This document shows positions 28,735 through 39,944 of a stretch of DNA of 59,305 nt, in pieces. Position numbers and translations under genes: made by a program. The first letter of the stretch is position 1. Each line of letters opens with the position of its first letter. The stretch is from Alphaproteobacteria bacterium (lineage in GTDB: Bacteria; Pseudomonadota; Alphaproteobacteria; 16-39-46; JABJFC01). The notes beneath the pieces are model-generated. The model was not told where the DNA came from and ran no database searches. It was given only the letters and a program-made list of their open reading frames with translations. The stretch is from NCBI GenBank assembly GCA_018662925.1, contig JABJFC010000052.1, positions 1-59,305 of the forward strand, written 5' to 3'.

Positions 28735-29801
28735 TTTTTGCTTCTCCCCAACAGATCATCCCGCTGGGAAACATAAGCGTCTGGCAACGTTTCATAAAGA
28801 TAATCAAACATGGAAGATGGATCAGGATCAGGAAGGGCTAAATAACTTTCTGCAGCCTCCTCCACCTTTTGACGCGTTTCACTTGTAAGTCGTTCTTCAT
28901 CCTTTTTGGTCCAAGCACCCTCGTTGCCCAGATAGGTGCGCAATCGGGTAATAGGATCTTGCTTCCACTGGGCCGAGACTTCTTTTTCCTCGCGATACCG
29001 CGTTGCATCGTCAGCCGTTGTATGATCGGTCATACGATAGGTAACGGCCTCGATTACACTGGCACCCTCCCCTTTGCGAGCCCGGTTCAGCGCTTCTTCC
29101 ACAGCATACTTCACGGCGATAACATCATTGCCATCAACCTGCAGACTGGGGATCCCAGCCCCGATGCCTTTTTGGGCAAGGGTTTCCGTTGCCGACTGAG
29201 CATCACGAGGCACCGAGATGGCCCATTGGTTGTTATTGATAACAAACACGATGGGCAATTTCCAAGCACCAGCCAGATTCATGGCCTCATAGATTTCCCC
29301 TTTGGAAGTGGCCCCATCCCCAAAGACACAAACAACGGCACGCTTTTCGCCGCGCAACTTGATGGCATGGGCAATTCCTGTGCCATGAGTCCCCTGTGTT
29401 CCAATGGGAATACTCGGTGGACAGTCTTCTATATCCGGAGCAAGTTGGTTGCCAAATTCATCTCCACCCCAGTATTGGAGCATTTGAGCCATCCCAACGC
29501 CGCGCCATATATAGGCACCTTGCTCACGAAAGGAAGGCACCAATACATCATCCGATTTCATAGCACTGGCAAGACCAACACTGACGGCCTCTTGTCCCAA
29601 TGAAGAAGCAAATGTTCCCAGTCGCCCTGTGCGTTGAAGGGCCACAGCCTTAGCGTCATATGTGCGCGTAAGTACCATGCCTTCATACAATGGAATAAGC
29701 TTTTTGGCATCAGATGCAAAAGTCGGAAGTTTAGTAACAACTTCACCGTCGGGGTTCAAAAACTGCAGATACTTGATTTCGAACTTTGCGGAAATTACCA
29801 C
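28731..29801 (-). CDS. 2-oxo acid dehydrogenase E1 alpha subunit (pyruvate dehydrogenase-like)
   Basis: The 356-residue subunit holds the thiamine-diphosphate motif GDGATSKGEIYEAMNLAG through VINNNQWAIS. GTFASSLGQEAVSVGLA and the phosphorylation-loop region YRMTDHTTADDATRYR are also normal. FLNPDGEV near the N-terminus and VALQRTGRLGTFAS recall the Bacillus-type pyruvate dehydrogenase alpha subunit. No ATG gives the right N-terminus. GTG 29801 starts just before EIKYLQFLNPDGE and gives the expected length, while an in-frame ATG at 29954 would add 51 odd residues. It heads the operon E1 alpha, E1 beta, E2, YkuD, recJ. E3 is not in the window. Confidence 0.9.
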   Translation of the reverse strand: MVISAKFEIKYLQFLNPDGEVVTKLPTFASDAKKLIPLYEGMVLTRTYDAKAVALQRTGRLGTFASSLGQEAVSVGLASAMKSDDVLVPSFREQGAYIWRGVGMAQMLQYWGGDEFGNQLAPDIEDCPPSIPIGTQGTHGTGIAHAIKLRGEKRAVVCVFGDGATSKGEIYEAMNLAGAWKLPIVFVINNNQWAISVPRDAQSATETLAQKGIGAGIPSLQVDGNDVIAVKYAVEEALNRARKGEGASVIEAVTYRMTDHTTADDATRYREEKEVSAQWKQDPITRLRTYLGNEGAWTKKDEERLTSETRQKVEEAAESYLALPDPDPSSMFDYLYETLPDAYVSQRDDLLGRSKK

Positions 29802-30018
29802 CCCGGAAGACCCCACATTTTTATTATTGCCTTCATTATGAAAGGAAATTTTAGCAAACGTCAAGTTTATATGAGTTTTGGACGAAAAAAATTCAAAAAT
29901 CTTTTCACAATGACCGTGTTTTATTTTTTGTGATGATACGTCTGCTAGCAGCATTTTCCATTGCTCACCTCAATCACAACCCGTATACATTGTTCTACAA
30001 CGAAAATAATTTAACGCA

Positions 30019-30219
30019 TCAAGCAGGCCCTAACCACCTTAGGATCTTTAATGCATTTGCAACTGTGATGCTTGTTTTGCCTTGTTCAAAAGCGATTAGA
30101 GTTGGTAAACTCAACTGAGCAAGCGCTGCTAACTCTTTTTGCGTCAGCTTTTGCTTTTTTCGGCGTCTTACGGCCTCTTTGACAAGCTCTTGCCAATTAA
30201 GGCAAAGGTTCCGTTCCAT
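30019..30219 (-). CDS. XRE-family DNA-binding antitoxin (HipB-like)
   Basis: The 66-residue protein is almost entirely a helix-turn-helix domain: LTQKELAALAQLSLPTLIAF contains the two helices, followed by EQGKTSITVANALKIL. This is the HipB/Cro-C1 type. It overlaps the 3' end of the hipA-like gene by 52 bases in another frame. Antitoxins of this family usually precede hipA, whereas here the order is reversed. It should bind the AT-rich palindromes upstream of hipA together with the toxin. No strong ribosome-binding site is visible, so translation may be coupled to hipA. Confidence 0.85.
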   Translation of the reverse strand: MERNLCLNWQELVKEAVRRRKKQKLTQKELAALAQLSLPTLIAFEQGKTSITVANALKILRWLGPA

Positions 30220-31379
30220 CGTTTCTCTATCGTTTCTATGAGTGTGTTTTTCAAAAAGGGCGCTTCTACACGCGCGGAAGCGATTGCTGTTTTCGCAGCT
30301 TCAAGATTTTCCTTTAGCTGATCTACCGCCATTTTTATGGCCTCATCCGGAACATCAAACTCCTGCCCCAGCGCGATGATGTGTTTAGGTTTTAGGCTTC
30401 CCAACTCCATATCTTTGGCCCCTCCTAAAGAAAGAGCCAATGTTTTGTATCCATACAACGTTGAGCAAACTTCATCATAAACTGGAACAAGTTGCATAAA
30501 CTTTTCTCTGTATATCATCGCAAAGTTTTTTAAGTGCATGTCTGTATTCCCCAAAAGAAACCCCGCGATAATCCGCTTGAACAACTTATATAGATCCAAT
30601 CTGTTCTCTTCTTTAAGATTTCTGATAAAGTCAGCCATCTGTTTGTAGTTACCATCATACTTCTGAAGTGAATTATTTCCCAGCAATTGGTTAAATTCTT
30701 CGAAGTGGATCCTCTCTCCGTTCTCTGCCCTATCGAAACGCTTAATGATAAGAGCTTGTTCCTCGAAGCCATGTATGGCCTTCATATGTAGGTCAACTAC
30801 TTCCTCTTTAGGCATAAGAGTCTTAAAGGCCAAAGTTGTCAGGTATTCATTTATTACCAAATCCTCATGATGGGATGAAGGAAATTTAGCGATATGGGTA
30901 CTAAGCTCTCCAATTTTTGCAGGAAAAAATACGCCCCCCCTTTCAACAATCGCCAATTTAGGTTGCACACCTGAAAGAGAAGCGCGTCCATTCATAACTG
31001 CCAACTCTTTTGGATTATCAGTATCCATAAACTTTCCACTTAATTTATTAGGCTCAGGATCAAGAACAGACACAGCCCCCGCACAATCGCTTCCAAATGC
31101 AAGCAACAGCTCAAAACGAGAAACAGCTCTTTTGCCCAAAAGACGGCTTTGGGCATTTTCAAGCCAACCTTCTGCAACTAAATTATCAAAAAACGCGAGC
31201 AATCCGTGGGCTGAAATAAAAGGCTCTTTCCGCAGCGGTAGAGTATACGCTATCTCAGGCTGGCCTGAATCCAAGTAATTTTCATCATAGGCAAACGAAA
31301 TCCTCTCTCCAGGCTCTTCACGCAAAAACCCTGCAAAATGATCTTTATAAAAAACTTTCCCCCAAAGAAGATTTGCCAT
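30168..31379 (-). CDS. hipA: HipA-family serine/threonine kinase toxin
   Basis: The 403-residue protein has the N-terminal HipA domain (residues 1-105, with AYTLPLRKEPF and FFDNLVAEGWL) and the HipA-like kinase core. SLSGVQPKLAI at about 153-163 is the glycine-rich loop with the self-phosphorylated serine region. LLGNTDMHLKNFAMI holds the catalytic Asp and Asn, and PVYDEVCST the metal-binding Asp, so the kinase looks active. E. coli HipA phosphorylates glutamyl-tRNA synthetase and causes persistence; the target here is unknown. The ATG has no clear Shine-Dalgarno sequence and a palindrome starts three bases upstream of it. Confidence 0.92.
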   Translation of the reverse strand: MANLLWGKVFYKDHFAGFLREEPGERISFAYDENYLDSGQPEIAYTLPLRKEPFISAHGLLAFFDNLVAEGWLENAQSRLLGKRAVSRFELLLAFGSDCAGAVSVLDPEPNKLSGKFMDTDNPKELAVMNGRASLSGVQPKLAIVERGGVFFPAKIGELSTHIAKFPSSHHEDLVINEYLTTLAFKTLMPKEEVVDLHMKAIHGFEEQALIIKRFDRAENGERIHFEEFNQLLGNNSLQKYDGNYKQMADFIRNLKEENRLDLYKLFKRIIAGFLLGNTDMHLKNFAMIYREKFMQLVPVYDEVCSTLYGYKTLALSLGGAKDMELGSLKPKHIIALGQEFDVPDEAIKMAVDQLKENLEAAKTAIASARVEAPFLKNTLIETIEKRWNGTFALIGKSLSKRP

Positions 31380-31381
31380 AG

Positions 31382-31475
31382 TAAAAAATCTTTTATTTTT
31401 TCCAAGATTCTTTTATTATAGTAAAATATATTTTATTTTCAAGTCATATTTTCCCATATAATAAATTATATTTTA
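31382..31475. promoter_or_regulatory. Three operator-like palindromes upstream of hipA
   Basis: Three 14-bp sites of the form TAAAA-N4-TTTTA occur: TAAAAAATCTTTTA at 31382-31395, TAAAATATATTTTA at 31422-31435 and TAAATTATATTTTA at 31462-31475 (one mismatch). Their starts are exactly 40 bp apart, close to four helical turns, so they lie on the same DNA face. HipB-type antitoxins bind palindromic operators in this position. The binding itself is inferred. Confidence 0.6.
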
Positions 31476-31625
31476 CTTTTTTGGGGTTTTGCTCAAGTGT
31501 TCGCCCGAAATCCAGCCCCAAAATCAAACAATGTTTCCTTTCTGTAACAAACGGTAATAATGTTTGATTTTTAATGGGACAAGAGGTGGCTTAGAGTGTA
31601 AGTAGATCTAAAGTTTCACGCTCAT

Positions 31626-32600
31626 ATGAGAGATTTTTATAATATGTTTGGTTTCGAGAAAGATAATTCTGGACTCTATCAGAAAACTTTGAAAAACGCT
31701 ATGGGTTGTAGTGGCGTTGGCATTCATTCTGGTGAATCCGTCTCTATTACATTGCGCCCAGCGCCGTCAGATATGGGAATTGTTTTCGTCAGGACGGATC
31801 TTGAAGGACGTCCCGAAATCCCAGCCAATCATAAGTATGTTATTGACACAACGCGCTGCACAAAGATCGGACTTTCCAAAAACATTAGCGTAAGCACCGT
31901 TGAACATCTCATGGCCGCTTTTGCCGGCGCTGGAATCGACAATGCCTATGTGGATATTGACGGCTCCGAAGTTCCTATTATGGATGGCAGCTCTCATCCT
32001 TTCGTCCTTTTGATTGAATGTGCCGGAACTCTCGAGCAAGATGCTTACCGAAAATATTTAAAGATCCTTAAGCCTATGGAAATCTCATCGGATTCAGCTA
32101 AAGTATCGCTTCGCCCTGCTGATAGTTTTTCCATGACTTTTGAGGCCACTTTAAAGCGCTTTTGGAAAAACACGAAAAAAATCACCTTTAAAAACAATCC
32201 TCAGCACTTTAAACGGGACCTATCTCGCGCCCGTACTATTGGATTCATCGATGAAGTTGAGACGCTGCGAAAAGCAGGACTTGCCTTAGGAGGATCCCTT
32301 AATAATACGGTTGTTTTCAATGGCTCCGAAATTATGAATAAAGAAGGCCTCCGGTATGACGATGAATTTGTACGTCATAAGGCTTTAGATGCCTTGGGAG
32401 ATCTATATCTTGCTGGTGGCCCCGTTATAGGCAGGTTTAAAGGCTATTGCTCAGGGCACACTTTGAATCATCTTGTTCTCAAAGATCTCTTCGCCGATAA
32501 CGATGCCTATACCTGGGTAACTTTGGCTGAAGAAGCCGGTTCCGTGGAGCAATTCCTCCCCGTAGCTTTTCCGACCGAAAGAGTTGCTGTTTCTGCTTAA
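31626..32600 (+). CDS. lpxC: UDP-3-O-acyl-N-acetylglucosamine deacetylase
   Basis: The 324-residue zinc enzyme performs the committed step of lipid A synthesis. The zinc ligands are the His of STVEHLMAAFAGAGIDN and those of RHKALDALGDLYLAG; the catalytic His is in YCSGHTLNHLVLKDLF. GVGIHSGESVSITL near the start and VPIMDGSSHPFV are standard. ATG 31644 is an alternative start, six codons in. In many alphaproteobacteria lpxC follows ftsZ; here the hipA locus is upstream and divergent instead. bamD, recN and ligA follow as in the typical order. Confidence 0.95.
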   Translation: MRDFYNMFGFEKDNSGLYQKTLKNAMGCSGVGIHSGESVSITLRPAPSDMGIVFVRTDLEGRPEIPANHKYVIDTTRCTKIGLSKNISVSTVEHLMAAFAGAGIDNAYVDIDGSEVPIMDGSSHPFVLLIECAGTLEQDAYRKYLKILKPMEISSDSAKVSLRPADSFSMTFEATLKRFWKNTKKITFKNNPQHFKRDLSRARTIGFIDEVETLRKAGLALGGSLNNTVVFNGSEIMNKEGLRYDDEFVRHKALDALGDLYLAGGPVIGRFKGYCSGHTLNHLVLKDLFADNDAYTWVTLAEEAGSVEQFLPVAFPTERVAVSA

Positions 32601-32686
32601 TCCCTTTATAAGGAAATAAATGAAGGATGCCTCCTTAGGGTTGGGGAAGGCGATTTGTAATGGGATAAATGGAGTTGAGAGTACGA

Positions 32687-33913
32687 ATGGCTAAGAAACA
32701 TTTTCATTTTAAAGATATCAAATTTCTTTATGTTGCTGTCCTTGCACTGGGCATTTTGAATGGGTGTTCTGATTCAAAAGATGACGAGTATGTGGAACGC
32801 CCCGTTGAAGAACTCTACAACAAAGCTTACGTCGAAATGAAAAACCGTGATTTTGTAAAAGCCGCGAAATCATTTAACGAAGTTGAGCGTCAACACCCCT
32901 ACTCCCAATGGGCCATCAAGGCGCAAATTATGTCTGCTTACTCCTATTATGAGGCCCAAAAGTACGAAGATGCCATCGAAGGCCTAGAGACATTTATCGA
33001 ACTCCACCCTGGCAATGAGAATATTGCCTACGCCTACTATCTGTTGGCTCTTTCCTATTACGAACAAATCTCCACCGTTGACCGAGACCAAAAAATGACC
33101 GAACTGGCCATGGTTACCTTCGAGGAACTCTTGCGGCGCTATCCCAACACAAAATATGCAAAAGATGCCAAGTATAAGTTAGATCTCACTCGGGATCACT
33201 TGGCCGGAAAGGAAATGGAAATTGGCCGCTTTTACCAATCACAACACCTGTCGATCGCGGCCCTAAACCGGTTTAAGAAAGTCCTGGATAAATTTCAAAC
33301 CACTAACCATATTCCAGAGGCCCTCCACAGAATGGTAGAATCTTACCTTACCATTGGCATCAAGGATGAAGCCCTGGCAACGGCTTCGGTCCTAAAGCAT
33401 AACTTCCCCCGGAACCAGTGGACAGCGGATACATTGGCTCTCTTGGCGAAAGATGATCTAAAGCCCATCCAAAGAGCCATCCCCCATGAGGATGATGAGT
33501 CTGATGAGGCAGTCTCTGAAGAGGCCGCCAAAGATGACGCCACACTAAAAGAAGATCAAGCAAAGGCTGCAGCCCATGTGGCGAAGCCAGAATTCGCCAC
33601 AGAAGAGCCCGCCCATGAAGCCGAAGCTGATGATCAAAGCGCTGAGGACGACGCAGATGACTCTAAGGATGATGAAGCTGACAAGAGTGAGGAAGCCGTA
33701 GACGACGAAGGTGAAGCTAAGGATGATGAGGCTGAGGAAAATATAGCTGACAAAGGTGAAGCTGACGAGCTGGAAGCCAGTGATGAAACCGAATTTGATG
33801 AATCTGAAGCCGATGAGGCCGAAGTTGACGAACTGGAAGTCAGCGATGAACCTGCCATTGATCTAGATGAGATGGATGAGCCAGGCATTGACGAAGAGAT
33901 AGCCGAAGATTGA
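32687..33913 (+). CDS. bamD: Outer-membrane assembly lipoprotein BamD with acidic C-terminal tail
   Basis: The 408-residue lipoprotein has a signal peptide ending in GILNGC (lipidated Cys27) and five tetratricopeptide-type repeats over about 40-240 (for example YNKAYVEMKNRDFVKAAKSF). BamD is the essential partner of BamA in beta-barrel assembly. From about residue 263 the protein becomes a 145-residue tail made largely of Asp, Glu and Ala, with repeated DDEA and EADE units. Typical BamD proteins have 240-290 residues, so this tail is unusual. ATG 32669 would add six residues. The gene lies 86 bp after lpxC. Confidence 0.92.
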   Translation: MAKKHFHFKDIKFLYVAVLALGILNGCSDSKDDEYVERPVEELYNKAYVEMKNRDFVKAAKSFNEVERQHPYSQWAIKAQIMSAYSYYEAQKYEDAIEGLETFIELHPGNENIAYAYYLLALSYYEQISTVDRDQKMTELAMVTFEELLRRYPNTKYAKDAKYKLDLTRDHLAGKEMEIGRFYQSQHLSIAALNRFKKVLDKFQTTNHIPEALHRMVESYLTIGIKDEALATASVLKHNFPRNQWTADTLALLAKDDLKPIQRAIPHEDDESDEAVSEEAAKDDATLKEDQAKAAAHVAKPEFATEEPAHEAEADDQSAEDDADDSKDDEADKSEEAVDDEGEAKDDEAEENIADKGEADELEASDETEFDESEADEAEVDELEVSDEPAIDLDEMDEPGIDEEIAED

Positions 33914-33964
33914 GACAAAGGCATTTCCTAGGAAGTGCCCGCCAAAAGAAACGGCAATTTCGGC

Positions 33965-34010
33965 ATTTCATATCGGCGAATAAAGGTATTTCATACCGGC
34001 GAATAAAGAT
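33965..34010. repeat. Short tandem repeat (23 bp x 2)
   Basis: ATTTCATATCGGCGAATAAA at 33965 and ATTTCATACCGGCGAATAAA at 33988 begin two adjacent 23-bp units that differ at two positions. The repeat lies between bamD and the next gene and shows no coding potential. Confidence 0.7.
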
Positions 34011-34248
34011 ATTTGGTTGAACATACCCCAAGCTTAAAACCTGAAGGAACCGTAAGTCGCTTCCTGCCTGGATTTGAGCATGTTTCTTGGCCCTCATTTC
34101 ATGCCAATAAATTGCATTTTTCCCCTGAATTTGATATAATCGGAAGAGAATAGAAGTAACACACTCAGAAATTGAGCTTTTTTGCATATGAGTTTGGTTG
34201 CTGGGTTCTTACTGTGGAGGAAATTACGAATTAAATGGGAGAAAGGTC

Positions 34249-34650
34249 ATGTTTAAGAAAACTTTAATGGCTTCAGTTGCCGCTATATTGGTATCTGTGA
34301 GCTGGTCAGATTCTGCGAATAGTAAGTCACCTGTGTTAACTGCTGATCAGAAGGCGCTAGCAAAATCCTGTGATGATAATTTCACTGAATATGATGGCTG
34401 GGCGGAACATGTGAAAAAGGGTGCAACACCTGGTGATCACCTTGCAAGAAATTTATGCAAATGGACTGGTGCATGTTATGATAAATGTCATGAAGTTTAT
34501 AGAGTTTATGTTCCAGAGGGTAATAAACAAGACCCTATGAATCATTTTCATTATAGAATGAAGGAATGCAAAGAGTACACCGATAAAAACTGTACAAAAG
34601 CTAAAAGTGGATACTGGAAGCCTCGTGTCGTACGTACACCAGTGAAATAA
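34249..34650 (+). CDS. Small cysteine-rich secreted protein of unknown function
   Basis: The 133-residue protein has a Sec signal peptide (basic MFKKT start, hydrophobic core ASVAAILVSVSW, cleavage near residue 25). The mature 108 residues contain six cysteines (SCDDN, NLCKW, GACYDKC, KECKEY, KNCTK), an even number that could form three disulfides. It ends in a basic stretch (YWKPRVVRTPVK). I recognise no family. ATG 34249 is supported by AGAAAGG directly upstream. It is flanked by non-coding DNA on both sides and followed by a terminator, so it is its own transcription unit. dsbD elsewhere in the window would fit disulfide handling. An exported or host-directed role is only a guess. Confidence 0.7.
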   Translation: MFKKTLMASVAAILVSVSWSDSANSKSPVLTADQKALAKSCDDNFTEYDGWAEHVKKGATPGDHLARNLCKWTGACYDKCHEVYRVYVPEGNKQDPMNHFHYRMKECKEYTDKNCTKAKSGYWKPRVVRTPVK

Positions 34651-34687
34651 TCATAAATAGTTCACTAAGAGGTGGCACCGATATAGA

Positions 34688-34719
34688 GAGCAATTGGGAT
34701 CTTTCTTGCTCATTTTTTT
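34688..34719 (+). terminator. Rho-independent terminator
   Basis: GAGCAA (34688-34693) and TTGCTC (34706-34711) form a 6-bp stem, followed by A and seven T residues (34713-34719). It lies 38 bp after the stop codon of the Cys-rich secreted protein gene. Confidence 0.7.
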
Positions 34720-34763
34720 GAGGTGTGTGACTGTTTTCTTCATATTTAAGCCTCCCAATTTGA

Positions 34764-34800
34764 CTTATCTGCCCTAAGGTATCGCGCTTTAGGGCATAAG
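34764..34800. other. Intergenic hairpin
   Basis: CTTA-TC-TGCCCTAA (34764-34777) pairs with TTAGGGCATAAG (34789-34800), giving a 12-bp stem with a two-base bulge. No T-tract follows on either strand. It lies in the 326-bp non-coding gap between the Cys-rich protein and the DUF1653 gene. The rest of that gap shows no gene. Confidence 0.5.
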
Positions 34801-34976
34801 GGCGTCGCTATATCAAATCCATCCTTTCCCCGCGGAGGCTTGCAATCATTCGTATGCAGCACATATTGTTTAGACTTCTTGAAGAAGTTCTATCTTTCCG
34901 TTAGAAGAGTTCAATGTAGGTTGTTTAAAGATGTATATCCTGTAGTTTCTTATGATTAATTTAGGAGTTTTTTAAA

Positions 34977-35234
34977 GTGACTCAGCATTCCGAACAAGAG
35001 ATCAAGCTAGGTCTCTACAAGCACTACAAAGGAAAGACTTACGAGGTAATAGGACTTTGCCGCCATTCTGAAACTTTAGAAGAAATGGTCGTGTATAGGG
35101 CGTTATATGCTGATTACGGTTTGTGGGTAAGACCAAAAGCCATGTTTTTTGCAGAGGTTAACGCCAATGAGAATCCTCAACCTAGATTTTCCTTCATAGG
35201 CACCATGAATACAAAAGCACCTCGCCTTAGATAG
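34977..35234 (+). CDS. DUF1653 domain protein
   Basis: The 85-residue protein is a full DUF1653 domain: LGLYKHYKGKTYEVIGLCRH, then SETLEEMVVYRALYADYGLW and VRPKAMFFAEV. The family is widespread in bacteria and has no settled function. The start is GTG 34977, with AGGAG about 10 bases upstream. It is isolated between non-coding stretches. Confidence 0.88.
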   Translation: MTQHSEQEIKLGLYKHYKGKTYEVIGLCRHSETLEEMVVYRALYADYGLWVRPKAMFFAEVNANENPQPRFSFIGTMNTKAPRLR

Positions 35235-35547
35235 TTAATCTTTAGTTTTAGATAATTGCTCTCAAATTTCAAACAACTGAACATTCTGAAACATGTTTAA
35301 GTCCAGTTTTTTGCTTCACTCCAAACCTATTCGCATATTCTCAAAACCCATCTCCTTACGTACATATGTCTCATCTGTGAGTTGCCCCAGTGAATATCAT
35401 CCGCCAGACTTAAATCTGATTAAGTAAATTTTATTTCACCTCCAATCTCTTTACGTTGTTTTATGAAAAATAAGGCTTCTCATTTTAGGCACTACCCATT
35501 ACATTTGGCCTACTTGCCCAGGAATTTTTAATTGCGATTTGTCATTC
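35235..35547. other. Non-coding gap before recN
   Basis: I see no gene, repeat or clear promoter in this AT-rich 313-bp stretch. It breaks the usual close spacing of bamD and recN together with the two small genes upstream. Confidence 0.5.
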
Positions 35548-37209
35548 ATGCTCAAAAGCCTCTCCATCCGAAACATTGTCCTCATTGATCGCCTCGATCT
35601 GACCTTTGAAAAGGGACTCTGCATTCTGACCGGAGAAACTGGTGCCGGAAAATCCATCCTATTGGATGCCCTGAGCCTCACATTGGGCACCCGGGGAGAT
35701 CTGTCCCTTATTTCCCACGGATCGGATCAAGCCATTGTAACAGCCGAGTTTGACCCCCCAACAGATCATCCGGCGCGAACACTTTTAAAGGAACATGGCC
35801 TCTCGGAAAATGATACTCTGATCCTAAGAAGGCTCCTCAGTCGGGATGGCAAAAATCGCGTTTTCATCAATGATGAACCTGTCAGCTTAGCTCTCCTAAA
35901 ACAGGTAGCCGAAACGCTTATCGAAATACATGGCCAATTTGATAGACTTTTAGAATCCTCCCACCATCGAGACTTTTTGGATGCCTACGCCCATCTCACT
36001 TCCCAACGCATTCAGGTTTCTGCGTCTTTTGATGCATGGAAAGCGGCACGAGAACGATTGGAACAGGCACGCACAACGCATTGTTCTTCCCAGGAAAAGG
36101 AAGAACTCTTAAAGCACTATATTCAGGAATTGGAAGCCCTCGACCCCCAGGCCGGCGAAGAAGAAACCCTTGCTCAAGCTCGGTCTGAAATGATGCACCA
36201 TGGCAAATTGAAAGAAGCCATGGCCAATGCCAGCCAAAACCTTAACGAGCCGACAAATATTGCGACGGCCTTAATCACAGCCCATCGCAGTCTGGCCACC
36301 GTCCAAGAATATGCCCCCATTAAGCTCACACCCGTCATGGAAGCCCTGGACCGAGCCGCCCTGGAACTGTCAGAAGCCACCGCCCTTTTAGAAAATGCGG
36401 AGGGCGAGGATGCTTTTGATCAAAGCCATCTGGAAGAAACAGAAGAGCGCCTCCATTTGTTGAGATCTTTGGCCAGAAAGCACGACTGTGCCGTTGACGA
36501 ACTGGCCGAGAAACTTAATGCTCTCCTGGAAGAGCTGGACTTAATAGTGAATCACGATGCCCGCCTGCAAGAGCTTGAAAAAGAAGAGGCGGCCGCAAGG
36601 CAAGCCTTTGCATCCAAAGCAGAAAAACTTTCCCAGGCCCGCCAAAAGGCAGCCAAAGACTTGTCCAATGCTGTCCTGAAAGAACTTCCCCCACTCAAAA
36701 TGGAACGAGCTCTTTTCAATGTGGAATGTGTTCAGTTGCCCGAAGAGCACTGGTCGGCCACCGGGATCGATCGAATCGAATTCCAAGTAGCCCCCAACGG
36801 AGGCATTCCTGGGGCCCTTAAAAAAATTGCGTCGGGTGGTGAGCGATCTCGATTCATGTTGGCGCTCAAAGTGGCTCTCTCTCAGTCAAACACCCTCGCT
36901 AGCATCGTCTTCGATGAAATTGATGCTGGCTTAGGTGGTGCCGTCGCCACGGCCGTTGGGGAACGCTTGCATAGGCTTTCTCAGGACGGTCTGCAAATCT
37001 TAACCATTACCCACGCGCCCCAAGTTGCCGCCCTGGCCGACCATCATTGGCGGGTGGAAAAATCCCAAAAAGCAGGGGGCATAACGACGTCTGTTGAAAA
37101 ATTAAATCTACAGACCGCCCAGGAAGAAGTAGCCCGCATGCTGGCTGGGACCGAAATAACCGATGAAGCCCGAGCCGCTGCCTCTCGCCTCATGGCAAAG
37201 GCATCGTGA
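35548..37209 (+). CDS. recN: DNA repair protein RecN
   Basis: The 553-residue SMC-like ATPase works in double-strand break repair. The Walker A motif LTGETGAGKSILLDALSL is near residue 30. A long coiled coil with many Glu/Ala/Leu heptads spans about 150-370. The ABC signature IASGGERSRFMLALKVALS and the Walker B IVFDEIDAGLGG are near 430-465. ATG 35548 gives the standard start MLKSLSIRNIVLID; a TTG nine bases earlier is unlikely. ligA starts 10 bp after the stop. Confidence 0.95.
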   Translation: MLKSLSIRNIVLIDRLDLTFEKGLCILTGETGAGKSILLDALSLTLGTRGDLSLISHGSDQAIVTAEFDPPTDHPARTLLKEHGLSENDTLILRRLLSRDGKNRVFINDEPVSLALLKQVAETLIEIHGQFDRLLESSHHRDFLDAYAHLTSQRIQVSASFDAWKAARERLEQARTTHCSSQEKEELLKHYIQELEALDPQAGEEETLAQARSEMMHHGKLKEAMANASQNLNEPTNIATALITAHRSLATVQEYAPIKLTPVMEALDRAALELSEATALLENAEGEDAFDQSHLEETEERLHLLRSLARKHDCAVDELAEKLNALLEELDLIVNHDARLQELEKEEAAARQAFASKAEKLSQARQKAAKDLSNAVLKELPPLKMERALFNVECVQLPEEHWSATGIDRIEFQVAPNGGIPGALKKIASGGERSRFMLALKVALSQSNTLASIVFDEIDAGLGGAVATAVGERLHRLSQDGLQILTITHAPQVAALADHHWRVEKSQKAGGITTSVEKLNLQTAQEEVARMLAGTEITDEARAAASRLMAKAS

Positions 37210-39545
<2,336 letters not shown>

Positions 39546-39944
39546 AAATGCTTCGTCATCCCTAAAGCTTGAATATTCGTAGGAACTAATCGTATAAGAA
39601 GGAAAACTGGCCTCTAGTACACCATAGATAAAAAAGCTTCCAGATATTCAAAGCCCAATCACACATATGGCGCAAACAATGGAAGGATACAGAATCCACA
39701 ATGCGCCCTTCGTTTCCGTCTTTGGCATTTTCACTCTCCCAATCAATTCAAAGTTGGGGTTATGCTACGCTATATATGATTTAAAGGCAAATTCTTTGCC
39801 AATTATGTCGCAAACACATGATATGACCAACTTCGTTAACAAACTGGTTGTCCGATAAGAGGGTTGGCTCGCATATTTAGATTCATTTTGCCGCTGTCAG
39901 GGGCAGTTTTGTTAATCCATTGAATTTAAAGGTTACTAGTTTTT

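Noticed and set aside
33634-33924. 96-codon Ser-rich minus-strand frame opposite bamD
   Set aside because: It is the reverse complement of the Asp/Glu-rich bamD tail, whose codons give Ser and Leu on the other strand.
34764-34800. tRNA gene or riboswitch
   Set aside because: A single hairpin without acceptor or anticodon arms; no further stems in a cloverleaf order were found.
39667-39858. 63-codon plus-strand frame after ligA
   Set aside because: No ribosome-binding site, no recognisable features, and it sits in a decayed-looking intergenic stretch.
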